Below are positions 9,738 through 18,096 of a DNA stretch of 42,085 nt, piece by piece. A model generated the notes under the pieces. It was not told the origin of the DNA. It did no database searches and saw nothing but the letters and a program-made list of their open reading frames with translations. How positions within the stretch are numbered: position 1 is the stretch's first letter; each line of letters opens with the position of its first letter. The stretch is taken from contig PALT01000019.1 in NCBI GenBank assembly GCA_002706605.1, positions 1 through 42,085 of the forward strand, written 5' to 3'. The translations under genes and the position numbers were made by a program. The stretch comes from Rhodovulum sp. (lineage in GTDB: Bacteria > Pseudomonadota > Alphaproteobacteria > Rhodobacterales > Rhodobacteraceae).

Positions 9738-10400
9738 CTAGCCGTGACTGCGGCATAGGTCCTGATGATGGCGAATGGCCTGATCGATATCCGTATAGAA
9801 CGTAAGTCGGCCGTGATCCAATACGGCCGCCTTATCGCATAGGCGCTGCACCAGACCCAGAGCATGGGTCACAATGATCGCCCCGCTGTGTTGCAGTCGC
9901 TCGTGGAACAAGGCCTCGCTCTTGCGTTTGAATTCGGCGTCGCCGACCGACGTGACCTCATCCACCAGATAGGTGTCAAACGGGATCGCCATCGACACGG
10001 CAAAGGCCAAGCGCGCGCGCATACCTGCGGAATAGGTTTTGACCGGCGTGTGGAAATGCGCGCCAAGGCCCGTGAACCGCGCCACCGCGTCCAGCATTTC
10101 ATCCGTATCGACCCCTTGGACCCGCGCAATGAACCGCGCGTTTTGCGCGCCGGACAGATCGCCATGAAAACTGCCCGCGAACCCGACGGGCCACGACACG
10201 CGACCGGTTTTGACAATTTGCCCGTCGTCGGGATCCATCGTGCCCGCGATCATGCGAAGCAGGCTGCTTTTACCCGCGCCGTTCCGGCCCAGCAACGCCG
10301 TCGCCCCGCGGGTTTCAAACGTGGCGTTCAAGCCATCCGCCACAACCGTTCGCACGCCGTTCACCAGATAGGATTTGGACAGGTTGTGCAGACGGATCAT
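9738..10400 (-). CDS. kpsT: Capsule polysaccharide ABC exporter ATP-binding protein KpsT
   Basis: A 220-aa ABC ATPase with Walker A GRNGAGKSS (from residue 38), the signature YSAGMRARL (about 123-131), Walker B YLVDEVTS (D147-E148) and an H-loop in IIVTHALG. The wording of these motifs and the short length match KpsT/BexA-type ATPases, which energize export of lipid-linked capsule chains across the inner membrane. The start codon overlaps the stop of the KpsE-like gene as ATGA. The partner permease KpsM is encoded just beyond on the other strand. It converges with the metalloprotease gene, with seven bases between the stops. Confidence 0.92.
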   Translation of the reverse strand: MIRLHNLSKSYLVNGVRTVVADGLNATFETRGATALLGRNGAGKSSLLRMIAGTMDPDDGQIVKTGRVSWPVGFAGSFHGDLSGAQNARFIARVQGVDTDEMLDAVARFTGLGAHFHTPVKTYSAGMRARLAFAVSMAIPFDTYLVDEVTSVGDAEFKRKSEALFHERLQHSGAIIVTHALGLVQRLCDKAAVLDHGRLTFYTDIDQAIRHHQDLCRSHG

Positions 10401-11569
10401 CGCCGGTCCCGCAAGCTATAGTAAACCAACGCCAGCACGGCCCAACCAAGGATCAACGCCGCCCCCGCCAATCCCATGATCGGCCAACGACTGGGAAATT
10501 CGGCGGTGTCCGCGCGGGTGGGTCCCACATAGGGCGTCAGGTACCGCGTTTGACGATCCGCACGGGCGCGCGCGACCTCAAGCGCGGTTTGGGCGGAGAG
10601 ATAGGATTTCTCGGCGTATTCCAGATCGACCTGCAGGGTTTCAAATTCGGCCATTACCGCCGAATAGGCGCCGGTTCCTGTGCCGAACAACGCCTTTTCC
10701 TCGGCGATGCGCCGTTCAATCGCGGATTTGCGCCGTGCGGCCTGTGCCAGACGGGGATCGTTGGTGCGTGTGGTTTCTTGCAGCATCGAGAGCTCAATCT
10801 CGGCGTCGGTGCGTTGTTGGCGCAGATCGGACAACAGGGCCATGCGCGTCGCGATATCCGCCGCCGGATCAACGATTTGCGTGCGTGTGCGGAATTCCAT
10901 CATGGCAAGGCGCGCGGATTTCAGACGCTCCACCGTGCGGTTCAATTCGACCTGTGCATGATAAATGGAATCGACGCGCGCCTGATCGGACAGGTGGTTG
11001 ATCAATGCGCTGGCCTCATCACTGATCGCGGTGGCAATCGCTTGGGCGTCCTCGGGCGCAAAGGCCGTCACCCGCAACCGGATCAGCGCGTTTTGGGGAT
11101 CGTGCCAGACATGCACATGCCGGTTCCAACGCGTAAGCAAAATCGAGCTGTCGACCTGATCCGGCAGACCGAAAAACCAATCGCCGCGCCCGCCCAAAAG
11201 GGCGTTCAAATCCACCGCGCGATCCACCCGCGCGATGATATCTGGCCCCTCGATATAGGCGCGCAGGATTTCGGCATCCGCACCGTTCCCGCCCCCAATC
11301 TCGGCAATCCCCCCAAGGAAATCGAGCGCCGCCGGCGTCTCTTCGCGTTGAATAGACAGTTCTACATGAGATGCATAGCGATCCGCCGCCACGCCCCACA
11401 GGTAATAGCCCAGAACATCCAACGGGATCAGGACCAGCAAGACAAAGCTGGCAATCAAGCCCAAATGCCGCCGCCGCGGGCGCGCCGCACGGGCCAACCC
11501 AAGGGTCGCAATCGCCTCCTTGGAGGACTTGGGGACAGAGTTAAATCCGATATGGCGTGCAACGGTCAA
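10397..11569 (-). CDS. kpsE: KpsE-like capsule export inner-membrane/periplasmic protein
   Basis: About 390 aa with an N-terminal membrane helix (LIASFVLLVLIPLDVLGYYL), a periplasmic region, long coiled-coil stretches (HAQVELNRTVERLKSARLAMMEF and beyond), and a second membrane helix near the C terminus (MGLAGAALILGWAVLALVYY). This two-helix plus coiled-coil plan is that of the polysaccharide copolymerase/KpsE group that links the KpsMT exporter to the outer membrane. The start is uncertain: no ATG with a ribosome site is in place, a TTG at 11569 and a GTG at 11623 are the options, and the frame further upstream runs into the divergent kpsM gene. It is coupled to kpsT by ATGA. Confidence 0.82.
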   Translation of the reverse strand: MTVARHIGFNSVPKSSKEAIATLGLARAARPRRRHLGLIASFVLLVLIPLDVLGYYLWGVAADRYASHVELSIQREETPAALDFLGGIAEIGGGNGADAEILRAYIEGPDIIARVDRAVDLNALLGGRGDWFFGLPDQVDSSILLTRWNRHVHVWHDPQNALIRLRVTAFAPEDAQAIATAISDEASALINHLSDQARVDSIYHAQVELNRTVERLKSARLAMMEFRTRTQIVDPAADIATRMALLSDLRQQRTDAEIELSMLQETTRTNDPRLAQAARRKSAIERRIAEEKALFGTGTGAYSAVMAEFETLQVDLEYAEKSYLSAQTALEVARARADRQTRYLTPYVGPTRADTAEFPSRWPIMGLAGAALILGWAVLALVYYSLRDRR

Positions 11570-11654
11570 GGGCGGCCCCGCTAAGAATGGATTCAGAAAT
11601 GACTGATACGTCGTTGGACACACCGTGCGTGGTTTTGGTTGAGAAAGGGTTGAT

Positions 11655-12443
11655 ATGGCCAGACAGATCCCCGTCCTACGCATGCCCCAAACCGCGCGGG
11701 CCATTTCCGCCCTGATCCTGCGTGAGGTGGCGGCGACGCATGGCCAATCCATCGGCGGCTATGCGTGGGCCATTCTAGAGCCCGTCGCGGGGATCGCGTT
11801 GCTGAGCCTGATCTTTTCGATGGCCTTTGCAGCGCCGCCCTTGGGCCAGAACTTTGCCCTGTTCTATGCGACCGGATTTTTGCCGTTCATGATGTATCTG
11901 GACCTGTCGCAAAAGGTGTCCGTCGCGATCCGGTATAACAAGCCGTTGCTGATTTATCCCGGCGTCACGTTTCTGGATGCGTTGATCGCGCGGTGGGCAC
12001 TGGCCGCGCTGACCCATGCCTTGGTCGCGGCGATCGTGTTTGGTGGCCTATTTGCGATCTATGACACCGGCGTGCGGGTTGAGGCGCGCTATATCGCGGG
12101 GGCCTTTGTGTTGACCGCCTGTCTGGGCCTTGGGGTGGGGGCGTTGAACTGTGCCTTATTGTCCCTGTTCCCTACGTGGGAGAGGATTTGGGCGGTCGCG
12201 AACCGACCGCTTTTCATCATCTCGTCGATCTTCTTCCTGCCAAGCAGCCTGCCCGAGCCCTATCAATCCTTGGTCGCGTGGAACCCGTTGGTGCATGTGA
12301 TCGCGATGATGCGACGCGGGTTTTATGGTCTCTACCGGCCTGATTTCCTGTCGGTGGGCTATGTTTTGGCGGTGTCTGGCGGGTGCATGTTTGTGGGCGT
12401 CGCCCTGCTACGGCGCCATTACCGGCGGGTTCTGAACGCATGA
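11655..12443 (+). CDS. kpsM: Capsule polysaccharide ABC exporter permease KpsM
   Basis: A 262-aa ABC-2 type permease with six hydrophobic segments. Family cues are ILREVAATHG near the N terminus, GYAWAILEPVAGIALL, YNKPLLIYPGVTFLDALIAR, and the C-terminal WNPLVHVIAMMRRGFY. These match KpsM/BexB, the channel subunit that works with KpsT in capsule export. It is transcribed away from the kpsE-like gene, with which it shares a short upstream region. The frame has no ambiguity at its ATG, although no strong ribosome site is visible. Its stop abuts the convergent RTX gene with no spacer. Confidence 0.92.
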   Translation: MARQIPVLRMPQTARAISALILREVAATHGQSIGGYAWAILEPVAGIALLSLIFSMAFAAPPLGQNFALFYATGFLPFMMYLDLSQKVSVAIRYNKPLLIYPGVTFLDALIARWALAALTHALVAAIVFGGLFAIYDTGVRVEARYIAGAFVLTACLGLGVGALNCALLSLFPTWERIWAVANRPLFIISSIFFLPSSLPEPYQSLVAWNPLVHVIAMMRRGFYGLYRPDFLSVGYVLAVSGGCMFVGVALLRRHYRRVLNA

Positions 12444-15041
12444 TCAGATGAACCAGAAATCATCGGCGGCCAGATCATCAACGCCGTAAACGCGGATGGT
12501 GTGATCGGCATAGGTGACGTCGACATAGGCCCCACCTGCATCCGTCCCGTCGGTCAGGGTCAGCCCGTTATAGCCGCCCGATACGCCCTTTAGCCGGATC
12601 AGATCGCCGTCTTCAAAATCGGTGATCGTGTCGACCTCGGCGCTCGTGAATTCGTTGAACACAAAGACATCGACGCCGGTCCCGCCCGTCAGGACATCGT
12701 CGCCCGTCCCCCCGTTCAACGTGTCGTTGCCCGCATCCCCGACCATTGTATCCGCGCCCTCACCACCGGCCAGAAAGTCGTGCCCGTCTCCGCCATACAG
12801 CTCATCGTCGAAAGAGCCCGCGCCAATTTCGTCATTCCCCGCGCCACCGTAAATCGTGTCCTTGCCCGTGCCTCCGCCAAGGCTGTCGTCGCCGTCCTCG
12901 CCATAGACCAGATCGTTGCCATAGCTGCCTGCCATGGTGTCATTGCCGGACCCGCCATATTCGACATCGGCACCGTATCCGCCACTGGTCACATCATCGC
13001 CGTCGCCCGCATGGATCGTGTCGTTGTCATTGCCCGACCCGATGATGTCATGCCCCGCGCCGCCCCACAGCTCGTCATCGCCATCGCCGCCACCGATGCT
13101 GTCATTGCCCAGGCCGCCGTCGACATAATCATCCCCCGCAGAGGCAGAGATCGTGTCATTCCCGTCCTCACCATAGAGGCTATCGTTGCCGTCTTGGCCT
13201 AGCACCTCATCATGGTCGCCACCGGCATAGAGGACGTCATGTCCATCACCGCCCTCTAGCCGGTCGCGACCACCCCCACCGTCCAATGTATCGTTCCCCC
13301 CGCGCCCGCATATCCGGTCGGCCCCGTCGCCGCCGAACAGGATGTTGTCCGCACCATCCCCGCAGAGCGTGTCGGCAAACGCACTACCGATCAGACCTTC
13401 AATGTCGTAAAACACATCCCCCGCGGCATTGCCCGTGCCCCCACCAGAGACCGTCAGGTCCACACTGATCCCTGCGCCCGCACCGCCGTAATCAATCAGG
13501 TCTGTTCCCGCGCCGCCCTGAAACGTGTCGGCCCCGTCGCTGGAGCGCAAGGTGTCATTCCCGCCAAGGGCCCAGACCACGCCACCACCCGTCGGTGCGT
13601 GCAGAACATCGTCGCCCTCGGTCCCGACCACATCGCCGGGCAAGGGCGTCGCCGCGATAAACACCGGTACATGGGTCGCGTTGACGATGGACGCCGTGCC
13701 CAGCATCGCCGCCGTAATCGGCGCGCCATCGCTGCTGATCAACACGATGTCCTCACCATAGACGGTCAGGATTGCGCCATTCGACGTGGGCGTGACCGAG
13801 ATCGACGAGATGTCCCGCACCAGACCGAATGCCGACAGGTCGAGCGTATCCTGCCCAACCGTGAAATCGGTGATCGTGTCCGTGCTGCCATCCGGTGTCA
13901 GGATAAAGATATCCACACCTGCCCCGCCCGTCAGGCTATCCGCACCTGCCGGGTCGATCAGGACATCGTTGCCCGTGCCACCAACCGTCCCGCCCATCAC
14001 GCCCAGCATCGCCGGATCAAGGTCAAAGCGTGTCAGGCCCGCCTCGGACTGGGACATGACCAGCACCTGAACCGATGTACCGTCCTGAACCACCTCGATC
14101 CCCGAGATATTGTCCAGTGTCGTGCCCGTCGTGTCCGCCACCGTCTGGAGGTGTACCAGATGCCCGTCCGGCGTCAGGGTAAACAGGCTAAGCCCATCGT
14201 CCCCGCCCGAGGTCAGGATGAACGCCTTGCCGTCAACCTGAAACACCTCAACGATCAATGCCCCGTCAAACCGCGTGTTCAAATCGTCGATCACATGATC
14301 GGTGACGGTCATCGCCCCGCTCTCGGCGATGTGCAGGATGGTTAGGCTGCTGCTATCGGCGGCGGTGACGATGGCAAAGGTGGCACCGTTGATCGTGACG
14401 GTCTGAATGTCAGTGGGCGTGTTGATCGACAGACCCTGTTCCGGCGACAGGGTCTGGATCGCGCTTAGAGCTCCGTTCGGCGCGACGCTATAGGTGGTAA
14501 CCGACTGATCCTCGGCCGAAATCCCGATCATCAGGGTGGTGGCGCCCACAGTCACCACCGACATCCCGTCCAGAGGCGTAACAGCAGGCTGTGAGGCGCG
14601 CAAGGTTGCCGTGCCATCCGTGATGTCGAAAACGTATAAACCGCCCTCGGCGGGCGCCAGAATGACCGTATCGGCGTCCACCGCGACGACCTCAACCGCA
14701 TCGGAACTGGTCCCGCTGCGGTAATGATAGAGCGTTTCGGAATCGCCGGACGCCAGCACATCCGCCAGATCATCCGCACCCAGAACGATGTCCGTCGGGC
14801 CGATATCAAACGTCACCGCGTTCACACCCGACGCGGGAAAATCCGTGACCGATGTGACACTGATCCCCCCGCCCGAAAGAGACAGTGTGATGCGTCGTCC
14901 TGTGGCGCTGTCGACGATGACAACGTCGCCAGAACCCGTGCCATCCACCGACACCCGCGCAACCGTCATCGGGCCGCCAAACGCGCCGCCCGTGACCGTG
15001 CCTATTGGGGTCAAAACATCCATAACCCACCCAAATTCCAT
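12444..15041 (-). CDS. Large secreted RTX protein with N-terminal beta-propeller-like region
   Basis: A protein of 865 aa; a start six codons later, at MDVLTPIG, is equally possible. Residues 1-350 show repeated blade-like units (LYVFDITDGTATL, TYSVAPNGALSAIQTL, LFTLTPDGHLVHLQTV), resembling lactonase-type beta-propellers. A first RTX segment (GGTGNDVLIDPAGADSLTGGAG) follows at about 355-385 and a much longer block of calcium-binding nonapeptides at about 480-800. A C-terminal domain ending in DDFWFI suits type I secretion. No catalytic motif is recognised; adhesion or surface-layer functions are typical for such proteins but not shown here. Two cysteines (C560 and C578) inside the RTX block are unusual. 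The gene lies between the capsule exporter and the sugar transferase. Confidence 0.85.
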   Translation of the reverse strand: MEFGWVMDVLTPIGTVTGGAFGGPMTVARVSVDGTGSGDVVIVDSATGRRITLSLSGGGISVTSVTDFPASGVNAVTFDIGPTDIVLGADDLADVLASGDSETLYHYRSGTSSDAVEVVAVDADTVILAPAEGGLYVFDITDGTATLRASQPAVTPLDGMSVVTVGATTLMIGISAEDQSVTTYSVAPNGALSAIQTLSPEQGLSINTPTDIQTVTINGATFAIVTAADSSSLTILHIAESGAMTVTDHVIDDLNTRFDGALIVEVFQVDGKAFILTSGGDDGLSLFTLTPDGHLVHLQTVADTTGTTLDNISGIEVVQDGTSVQVLVMSQSEAGLTRFDLDPAMLGVMGGTVGGTGNDVLIDPAGADSLTGGAGVDIFILTPDGSTDTITDFTVGQDTLDLSAFGLVRDISSISVTPTSNGAILTVYGEDIVLISSDGAPITAAMLGTASIVNATHVPVFIAATPLPGDVVGTEGDDVLHAPTGGGVVWALGGNDTLRSSDGADTFQGGAGTDLIDYGGAGAGISVDLTVSGGGTGNAAGDVFYDIEGLIGSAFADTLCGDGADNILFGGDGADRICGRGGNDTLDGGGGRDRLEGGDGHDVLYAGGDHDEVLGQDGNDSLYGEDGNDTISASAGDDYVDGGLGNDSIGGGDGDDELWGGAGHDIIGSGNDNDTIHAGDGDDVTSGGYGADVEYGGSGNDTMAGSYGNDLVYGEDGDDSLGGGTGKDTIYGGAGNDEIGAGSFDDELYGGDGHDFLAGGEGADTMVGDAGNDTLNGGTGDDVLTGGTGVDVFVFNEFTSAEVDTITDFEDGDLIRLKGVSGGYNGLTLTDGTDAGGAYVDVTYADHTIRVYGVDDLAADDFWFI

Positions 15042-15197
15042 GCGCCCCCACGCATAGGTTCACTCTGGCGGGCGGGTCTTAACGGCGACCTGCCGAAATA
15101 GGGCGCTTTCGCGACCTTTGGTTTGAATGCGTCAGATCTTTAGGGGGTTGGAAACCTTTTTGCCCGAACGTGAACCCGTAAACAGCGGGGGCATGAT

Positions 15198-15875
15198 ATG
15201 CGCAGACTCTTTGACATCGGATTCGGGGTTTTGTTGATCCCCATTGTGGTGCCTTTGGTCGCGGTTCTGGCCGCGTTGGTGTGGATCTGTGACGGACGTC
15301 CGGTGTTTTACAAATCCCGCCGGATGCATTCGATGACGCAGGATTTCCAGATGTGGAAACTGCGCACCATGACCGTCTCCCACGGACCGGATCGCCATTT
15401 TGACCGCGTTGTTGAGCGGCGTGTCACGGGCCTTGGCGCCGTGCTGCGCCGTCACCGGTTGGATGAAATGCCCCAGCTGTGGAACCTTTTGCGCGGGGAC
15501 ATCACGTTGATCGGGACGCGCCCGCCGCTGCCCGCGCATGTCCGCGCCTGCCCTGATTTGTTCCGTGAGGTTCTGGAAACACCGCCGGGTCTGACCGGCC
15601 TCGCCACGTTGACCTTTTACGGGCATGAGGCGGCGATCCTGTCGGCCTGCCCCGATGCCTTGACCGCGCGGCGGGTCTATCTGGACGGTCTGATGCCCGC
15701 GAAAATCACGCTGGATCGCGATTACAACGCCCTGCGCACATGGCAGAGCGACCTGCGCCTCTTGGCCCAGACCGCCTTGGTGCCATTGCGAACGGACCCA
15801 GCACCCATTTCGGCACCGGCCCGCCACACGGTTAGCGACGTTTTAGGGTCTGACCGAAATTCAGCGTCGGGGTAA
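15198..15875 (+). CDS. Polyprenyl-phosphate sugar transferase (initiating glycosyl-1-phosphate transferase)
   Basis: A 225-aa bacterial sugar transferase with one N-terminal membrane segment (IGFGVLLIPIVVPLVAVLAAL). The family motifs follow: GRPVFYKSRRM, FQMWKLRTM, then LRRHRLDEMPQLWNLLRGD and LIGTRPPLP. Enzymes of this group move a sugar-1-phosphate from a nucleotide sugar to undecaprenyl phosphate at the cytoplasmic face, the first step of exopolysaccharide or capsule repeat synthesis. The compact size and single membrane segment are those of the short ExoY-like form. Its 3' end overlaps the convergent LacI-type gene by 44 bases. It fits the surrounding capsule genes, although KpsMTE-type capsules do not strictly need this step, so a second polysaccharide pathway is possible. 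Confidence 0.88.
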   Translation: MRRLFDIGFGVLLIPIVVPLVAVLAALVWICDGRPVFYKSRRMHSMTQDFQMWKLRTMTVSHGPDRHFDRVVERRVTGLGAVLRRHRLDEMPQLWNLLRGDITLIGTRPPLPAHVRACPDLFREVLETPPGLTGLATLTFYGHEAAILSACPDALTARRVYLDGLMPAKITLDRDYNALRTWQSDLRLLAQTALVPLRTDPAPISAPARHTVSDVLGSDRNSASG

Positions 15876-16869
15876 GTTCCACCCGCTCGGACGCCTGATC
15901 CGCACCATTCGCGGTGCAATCCGCAATGATCTGGGCGGCTTTGACGCCGATCTCACGGCGGCAGGCATCCATAGTCGCAATCCGCGGGTTGATCCCGTCC
16001 AACAACTCAATCCCGTTAAAGCCCGCGATACCGATCTGTCCGGGAACCGAAATTCCCTTGTCCATGCAATAAAGCATCGCACCGGCCGCAATCATGTCGT
16101 TCGAGCAGTAGAGGAAATCCAGATCCGGCGTGCGCGCCAGCATCATCTCAGCCAACTCGCGCCCCTTGGCAAGGCCCGAACCGCCAGAATAGAATTCGTG
16201 ATCCGCCATCTCGATGCCGGCCTTGGCCAGACCGGCGGTGAACCCTTCAAAGCGTTTTCGCGCGCGGTGGTCGAGCGGCATTTTGGTACCAATAAACCCG
16301 ATGCGCGTATAACCGGCCTTGACGATTTCCTGTGCCATCACGGTACCCGCGCGACGATGGGAAATGCCCACCACGCTGTCCACGGGTTCGCCGTCGGTAT
16401 CCATAATCTCGACAATGGGGATGCCCGCGTTTTTCAACATAGCGGTGGCCGCCTCGGAATGCTCCAGACCCGCGATGATCACACCCGAGGGACGCCATGA
16501 CAGCATCTCGAACAACACCGCCTCTTCGCGCTCGGGCTTGTAATGGGTGACGCCGACAACAGGTTGCAGCGGCGAGGCCTCAAGCACCTCGGAAATGCCC
16601 GTCATCACCTCGGGGAACACCATGTTCGACAGGGAAGGAATGATCACACCGACCAGATTAACCCGCTGCGACGCCAACGCGCCTGCAATCTTGTTCGGCA
16701 CATAGCCCAACCGTTTGGACGCGGCCAACACCCGTTCGCGCGTCGCCTCGCTTACATCGCCACGATTGCGCAGAACGCGGCTTACGGTCATTTCACTAAC
16801 GCCAGAGGCCTCGGAAACGTCCCGCAATGTCAGGGGGCGGCGGTTACGGGGCGGGGTCGACTCGGTCAA
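15832..16869 (-). CDS. LacI/GntR-type transcriptional repressor
   Basis: A 345-aa protein with the classical LacI-family N terminus: a helix-turn-helix at LRDVSEASGVSEMTVSRVLR (about 14-34) and the hinge-helix region near NKIAGALASQRVN. A periplasmic-binding-protein fold follows, seen in VGVIIPSLSNMVFPEVMTGI and, later, FLYCSNDMIAAGAMLYCMDKG. Wording across the core is closest to GntR, the gluconate repressor, so a sugar acid is a plausible inducer; this is family knowledge, not proof. No gluconate catabolic genes are in view. An imperfect LacI-family operator sits just upstream (16903-16914), which suggests self-regulation. Confidence 0.88.
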   Translation of the reverse strand: MTESTPPRNRRPLTLRDVSEASGVSEMTVSRVLRNRGDVSEATRERVLAASKRLGYVPNKIAGALASQRVNLVGVIIPSLSNMVFPEVMTGISEVLEASPLQPVVGVTHYKPEREEAVLFEMLSWRPSGVIIAGLEHSEAATAMLKNAGIPIVEIMDTDGEPVDSVVGISHRRAGTVMAQEIVKAGYTRIGFIGTKMPLDHRARKRFEGFTAGLAKAGIEMADHEFYSGGSGLAKGRELAEMMLARTPDLDFLYCSNDMIAAGAMLYCMDKGISVPGQIGIAGFNGIELLDGINPRIATMDACRREIGVKAAQIIADCTANGADQASERVELTPTLNFGQTLKRR

Positions 16870-16902
16870 TGGCTTACCCTTTTGATTTTTTCCACATTCA
16901 TA

Positions 16903-16914
16903 GTTAGCGATAAT
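16903..16914. promoter_or_regulatory. Candidate LacI-family operator upstream of the LacI/GntR-type gene
   Basis: GTTAGCGATAAT resembles the inverted GTTANCGNTAAC operator used by LacI/GntR regulators, with a weaker second half-site. It lies about 35 bases before the start codon of the repressor gene, which fits autorepression. The assignment rests on resemblance only. Confidence 0.4.
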
Positions 16915-17006
16915 AGCAGGGAATTTCCAAGCCCCTTACCGCCCCAGCGCAATCTTTCCGCGTGGGACTTGCAACACATGTGGTTTCCGGCAACAAAGCC
17001 CGTGAC

Positions 17007-17083
17007 GGCCCCGTGGCTCAACTGGATAGAGCAGCCCCCTCCTAAGGGGCAGGTTGCAGGTTCGAATCCTGCCGGGGTCGCCA
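17007..17083 (+). tRNA. tRNA-Arg (anticodon CCT)
   Basis: All four arms can be folded by eye. The acceptor stem GGCCCCG (17007-17013) pairs with CGGGGTC (17073-17079) with one G-U pair. The D stem is GCTC/GAGC, the anticodon stem GCCCC/GGGGC encloses the loop CTCCTAA with CCT at 17041-17043, and the T arm is GCAGG-TTCGAAT-CCTGC. The CCA end is encoded at 17081-17083. The gene's 3' half is the integration site of the element that follows, and integration has left it intact. Confidence 0.97.
17037..17083 (+). repeat. attL: 47-bp direct repeat (3' half of tRNA-Arg)
   Basis: Identical base for base to 34986-35032. It spans from the anticodon stem and loop through the encoded CCA end; the bases on either side of the two copies differ. 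This is the usual attachment site geometry for tyrosine integrases. Confidence 0.95.
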
Positions 17084-17186
17084 AAACCACCTGAAAAATA
17101 TGACTTATTTACAGGATGTTGTGCGGAAGCGTGCAGAAAGTCCCGTGAACTTTCGCGGCGAAATCGGCTGAAGCGGCCGATTTCTC

Positions 17187-17204
17187 GTACAAAACCTGTA
17201 CAAA
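17187..17204 (+). promoter_or_regulatory. Candidate integrase arm-type sites, left end (two GTACAAA repeats)
   Basis: GTACAAA occurs at 17187-17193 and 17198-17204, exactly 11 bases apart, about 100 bases inside attL. The same motif with the same 11-base step occurs near attR. Short direct repeats at both ends of an element are typical binding sites for the N-terminal domain of tyrosine integrases. Confidence 0.5.
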
Positions 17205-17238
17205 ATTCGCACGTTTGTGCGTATTTCGGGGGTCAATC

Positions 17239-18096
17239 ATGAGCCGCCATAGCTTTGATCCCGAGATCGCCGGACGTGTCGGCCTGAACGCAGCTGTGAT
17301 TTTCCAGAACATCACCTTTTGGATCGAGAAGAACCAAGCCAATCGGCGTAACCTTCGAGACGGGCGGTATTGGACCTATAATTCGATCTCGGCCTTTGGT
17401 GAATTATTCCCCTATCTGAGCGAAAAGCAGATCAGAACAGCGCTCGAAAAGCTGGTCAGTGCAGAGCTGATCATCAAGGGTAATTTCAGCGATGATCGCT
17501 ATGACCGGACCTGCTGGTATGCCTTGGGCAACTCCATTTGCCCAAATGGGCAAATCGATCCGACCGAAAGGGAAGATGATGCATTTGCCCCTGAGGGCAA
17601 GCAATCTGCCCCTGAGGGCAAATCCTATAAGAACAGATATAAACCATATCAAAAACCAAATCCTTCGTACGCGAAGGCGGCGGTGGAGGATGAGGTTTCA
17701 GAAAAGATTTTGTCCGCCTATCCCGAGGATCGCATTCGCAACAAAGCGGTTTGCCTTTCGCAGATCCGCCAAGCCCTGGCCGACGGTGTGGACGCGAAAG
17801 ACCTCGAGGACGCCGTGCGGGCCTATGGGAGCGAGAGCGAAGGATTCACCCGCTCGAAGGTGTGCTTCTCCGACAATTGGTTCTCCTCTGGCCGTTGGCT
17901 GAAATATCTTCACGACGTCGAGGAGGCACGAGAAGCAGGCAAAGCCAAAGAGGCCGAACTGCTGAAAGGCTTGGCCGACTGGGTCACAGATCGTCATCCA
18001 CTGTGCCGCCATATCACGCCCGGCCAGGTAACCGCTTTGCTGGCCGCAAACCTGGTCAGCCCTTCTGAAATCGAGGCGGCAGGGCTCAAAGCATGA
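17239..18096 (+). CDS. Replication-initiator-like protein with N-terminal winged-helix domain
   Basis: A protein of 285 aa from the ATG at 17239, preceded by a GGGGGT ribosome site; a start at 17215 is possible but not needed. Residues 1-95 read like the winged-helix domain of phage O-type or plasmid initiators (FDPEIAGRVGLNAAVIFQNI, YNSISAFGELFPYLSEKQIRTALEKL). A linker with repeated APEGK follows, and the C-terminal half has no motif I recognise. The gene heads the mobilization operon and overlaps mobC by four bases (ATGA). I infer a role in replicating the excised element. Three inverted repeats fall inside the linker-coding part (17536-17622). What else it could be: a non-replicative DNA-binding regulator of the mob operon. 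Confidence 0.6.
   Translation: MSRHSFDPEIAGRVGLNAAVIFQNITFWIEKNQANRRNLRDGRYWTYNSISAFGELFPYLSEKQIRTALEKLVSAELIIKGNFSDDRYDRTCWYALGNSICPNGQIDPTEREDDAFAPEGKQSAPEGKSYKNRYKPYQKPNPSYAKAAVEDEVSEKILSAYPEDRIRNKAVCLSQIRQALADGVDAKDLEDAVRAYGSESEGFTRSKVCFSDNWFSSGRWLKYLHDVEEAREAGKAKEAELLKGLADWVTDRHPLCRHITPGQVTALLAANLVSPSEIEAAGLKA
17536..17622. repeat. Three inverted repeats inside the initiator-like gene (candidate origin or iterons)
   Basis: ATTTGCCCAAATGGGCAAAT spans 17536-17555. GCCCCTGAGGGC occurs at 17587-17598 and again at 17608-17619, exactly 21 bases (about two helical turns) apart. The flanking bases extend each palindrome towards TTTGCCC/GGGCAAA. All three share the GCCC-N4-GGGC core. Confidence 0.5.

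Noticed and set aside
8258-9865. A 535-codon open frame antisense to the metalloprotease gene
   Set aside because: It mirrors the RTX repeats and codon bias of the plus-strand gene, has no domain character and runs past the start of the real gene.
10550-11584. A 344-codon plus-strand frame opposite the kpsE-like gene
   Set aside because: No membrane or family features; the minus strand shows the two membrane helices and coiled coil expected in a capsule cluster.
12600-13400. Regularly spaced short DNA repeats that might suggest a CRISPR array
   Set aside because: The units are in-frame RTX nonapeptide codons of varying sequence without unique spacers.
12780-14345. Long plus-strand frames opposite the 865-aa RTX gene
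   Set aside because: They are shadows of repetitive GC-rich coding DNA; the minus-strand frame has clear RTX and propeller units.
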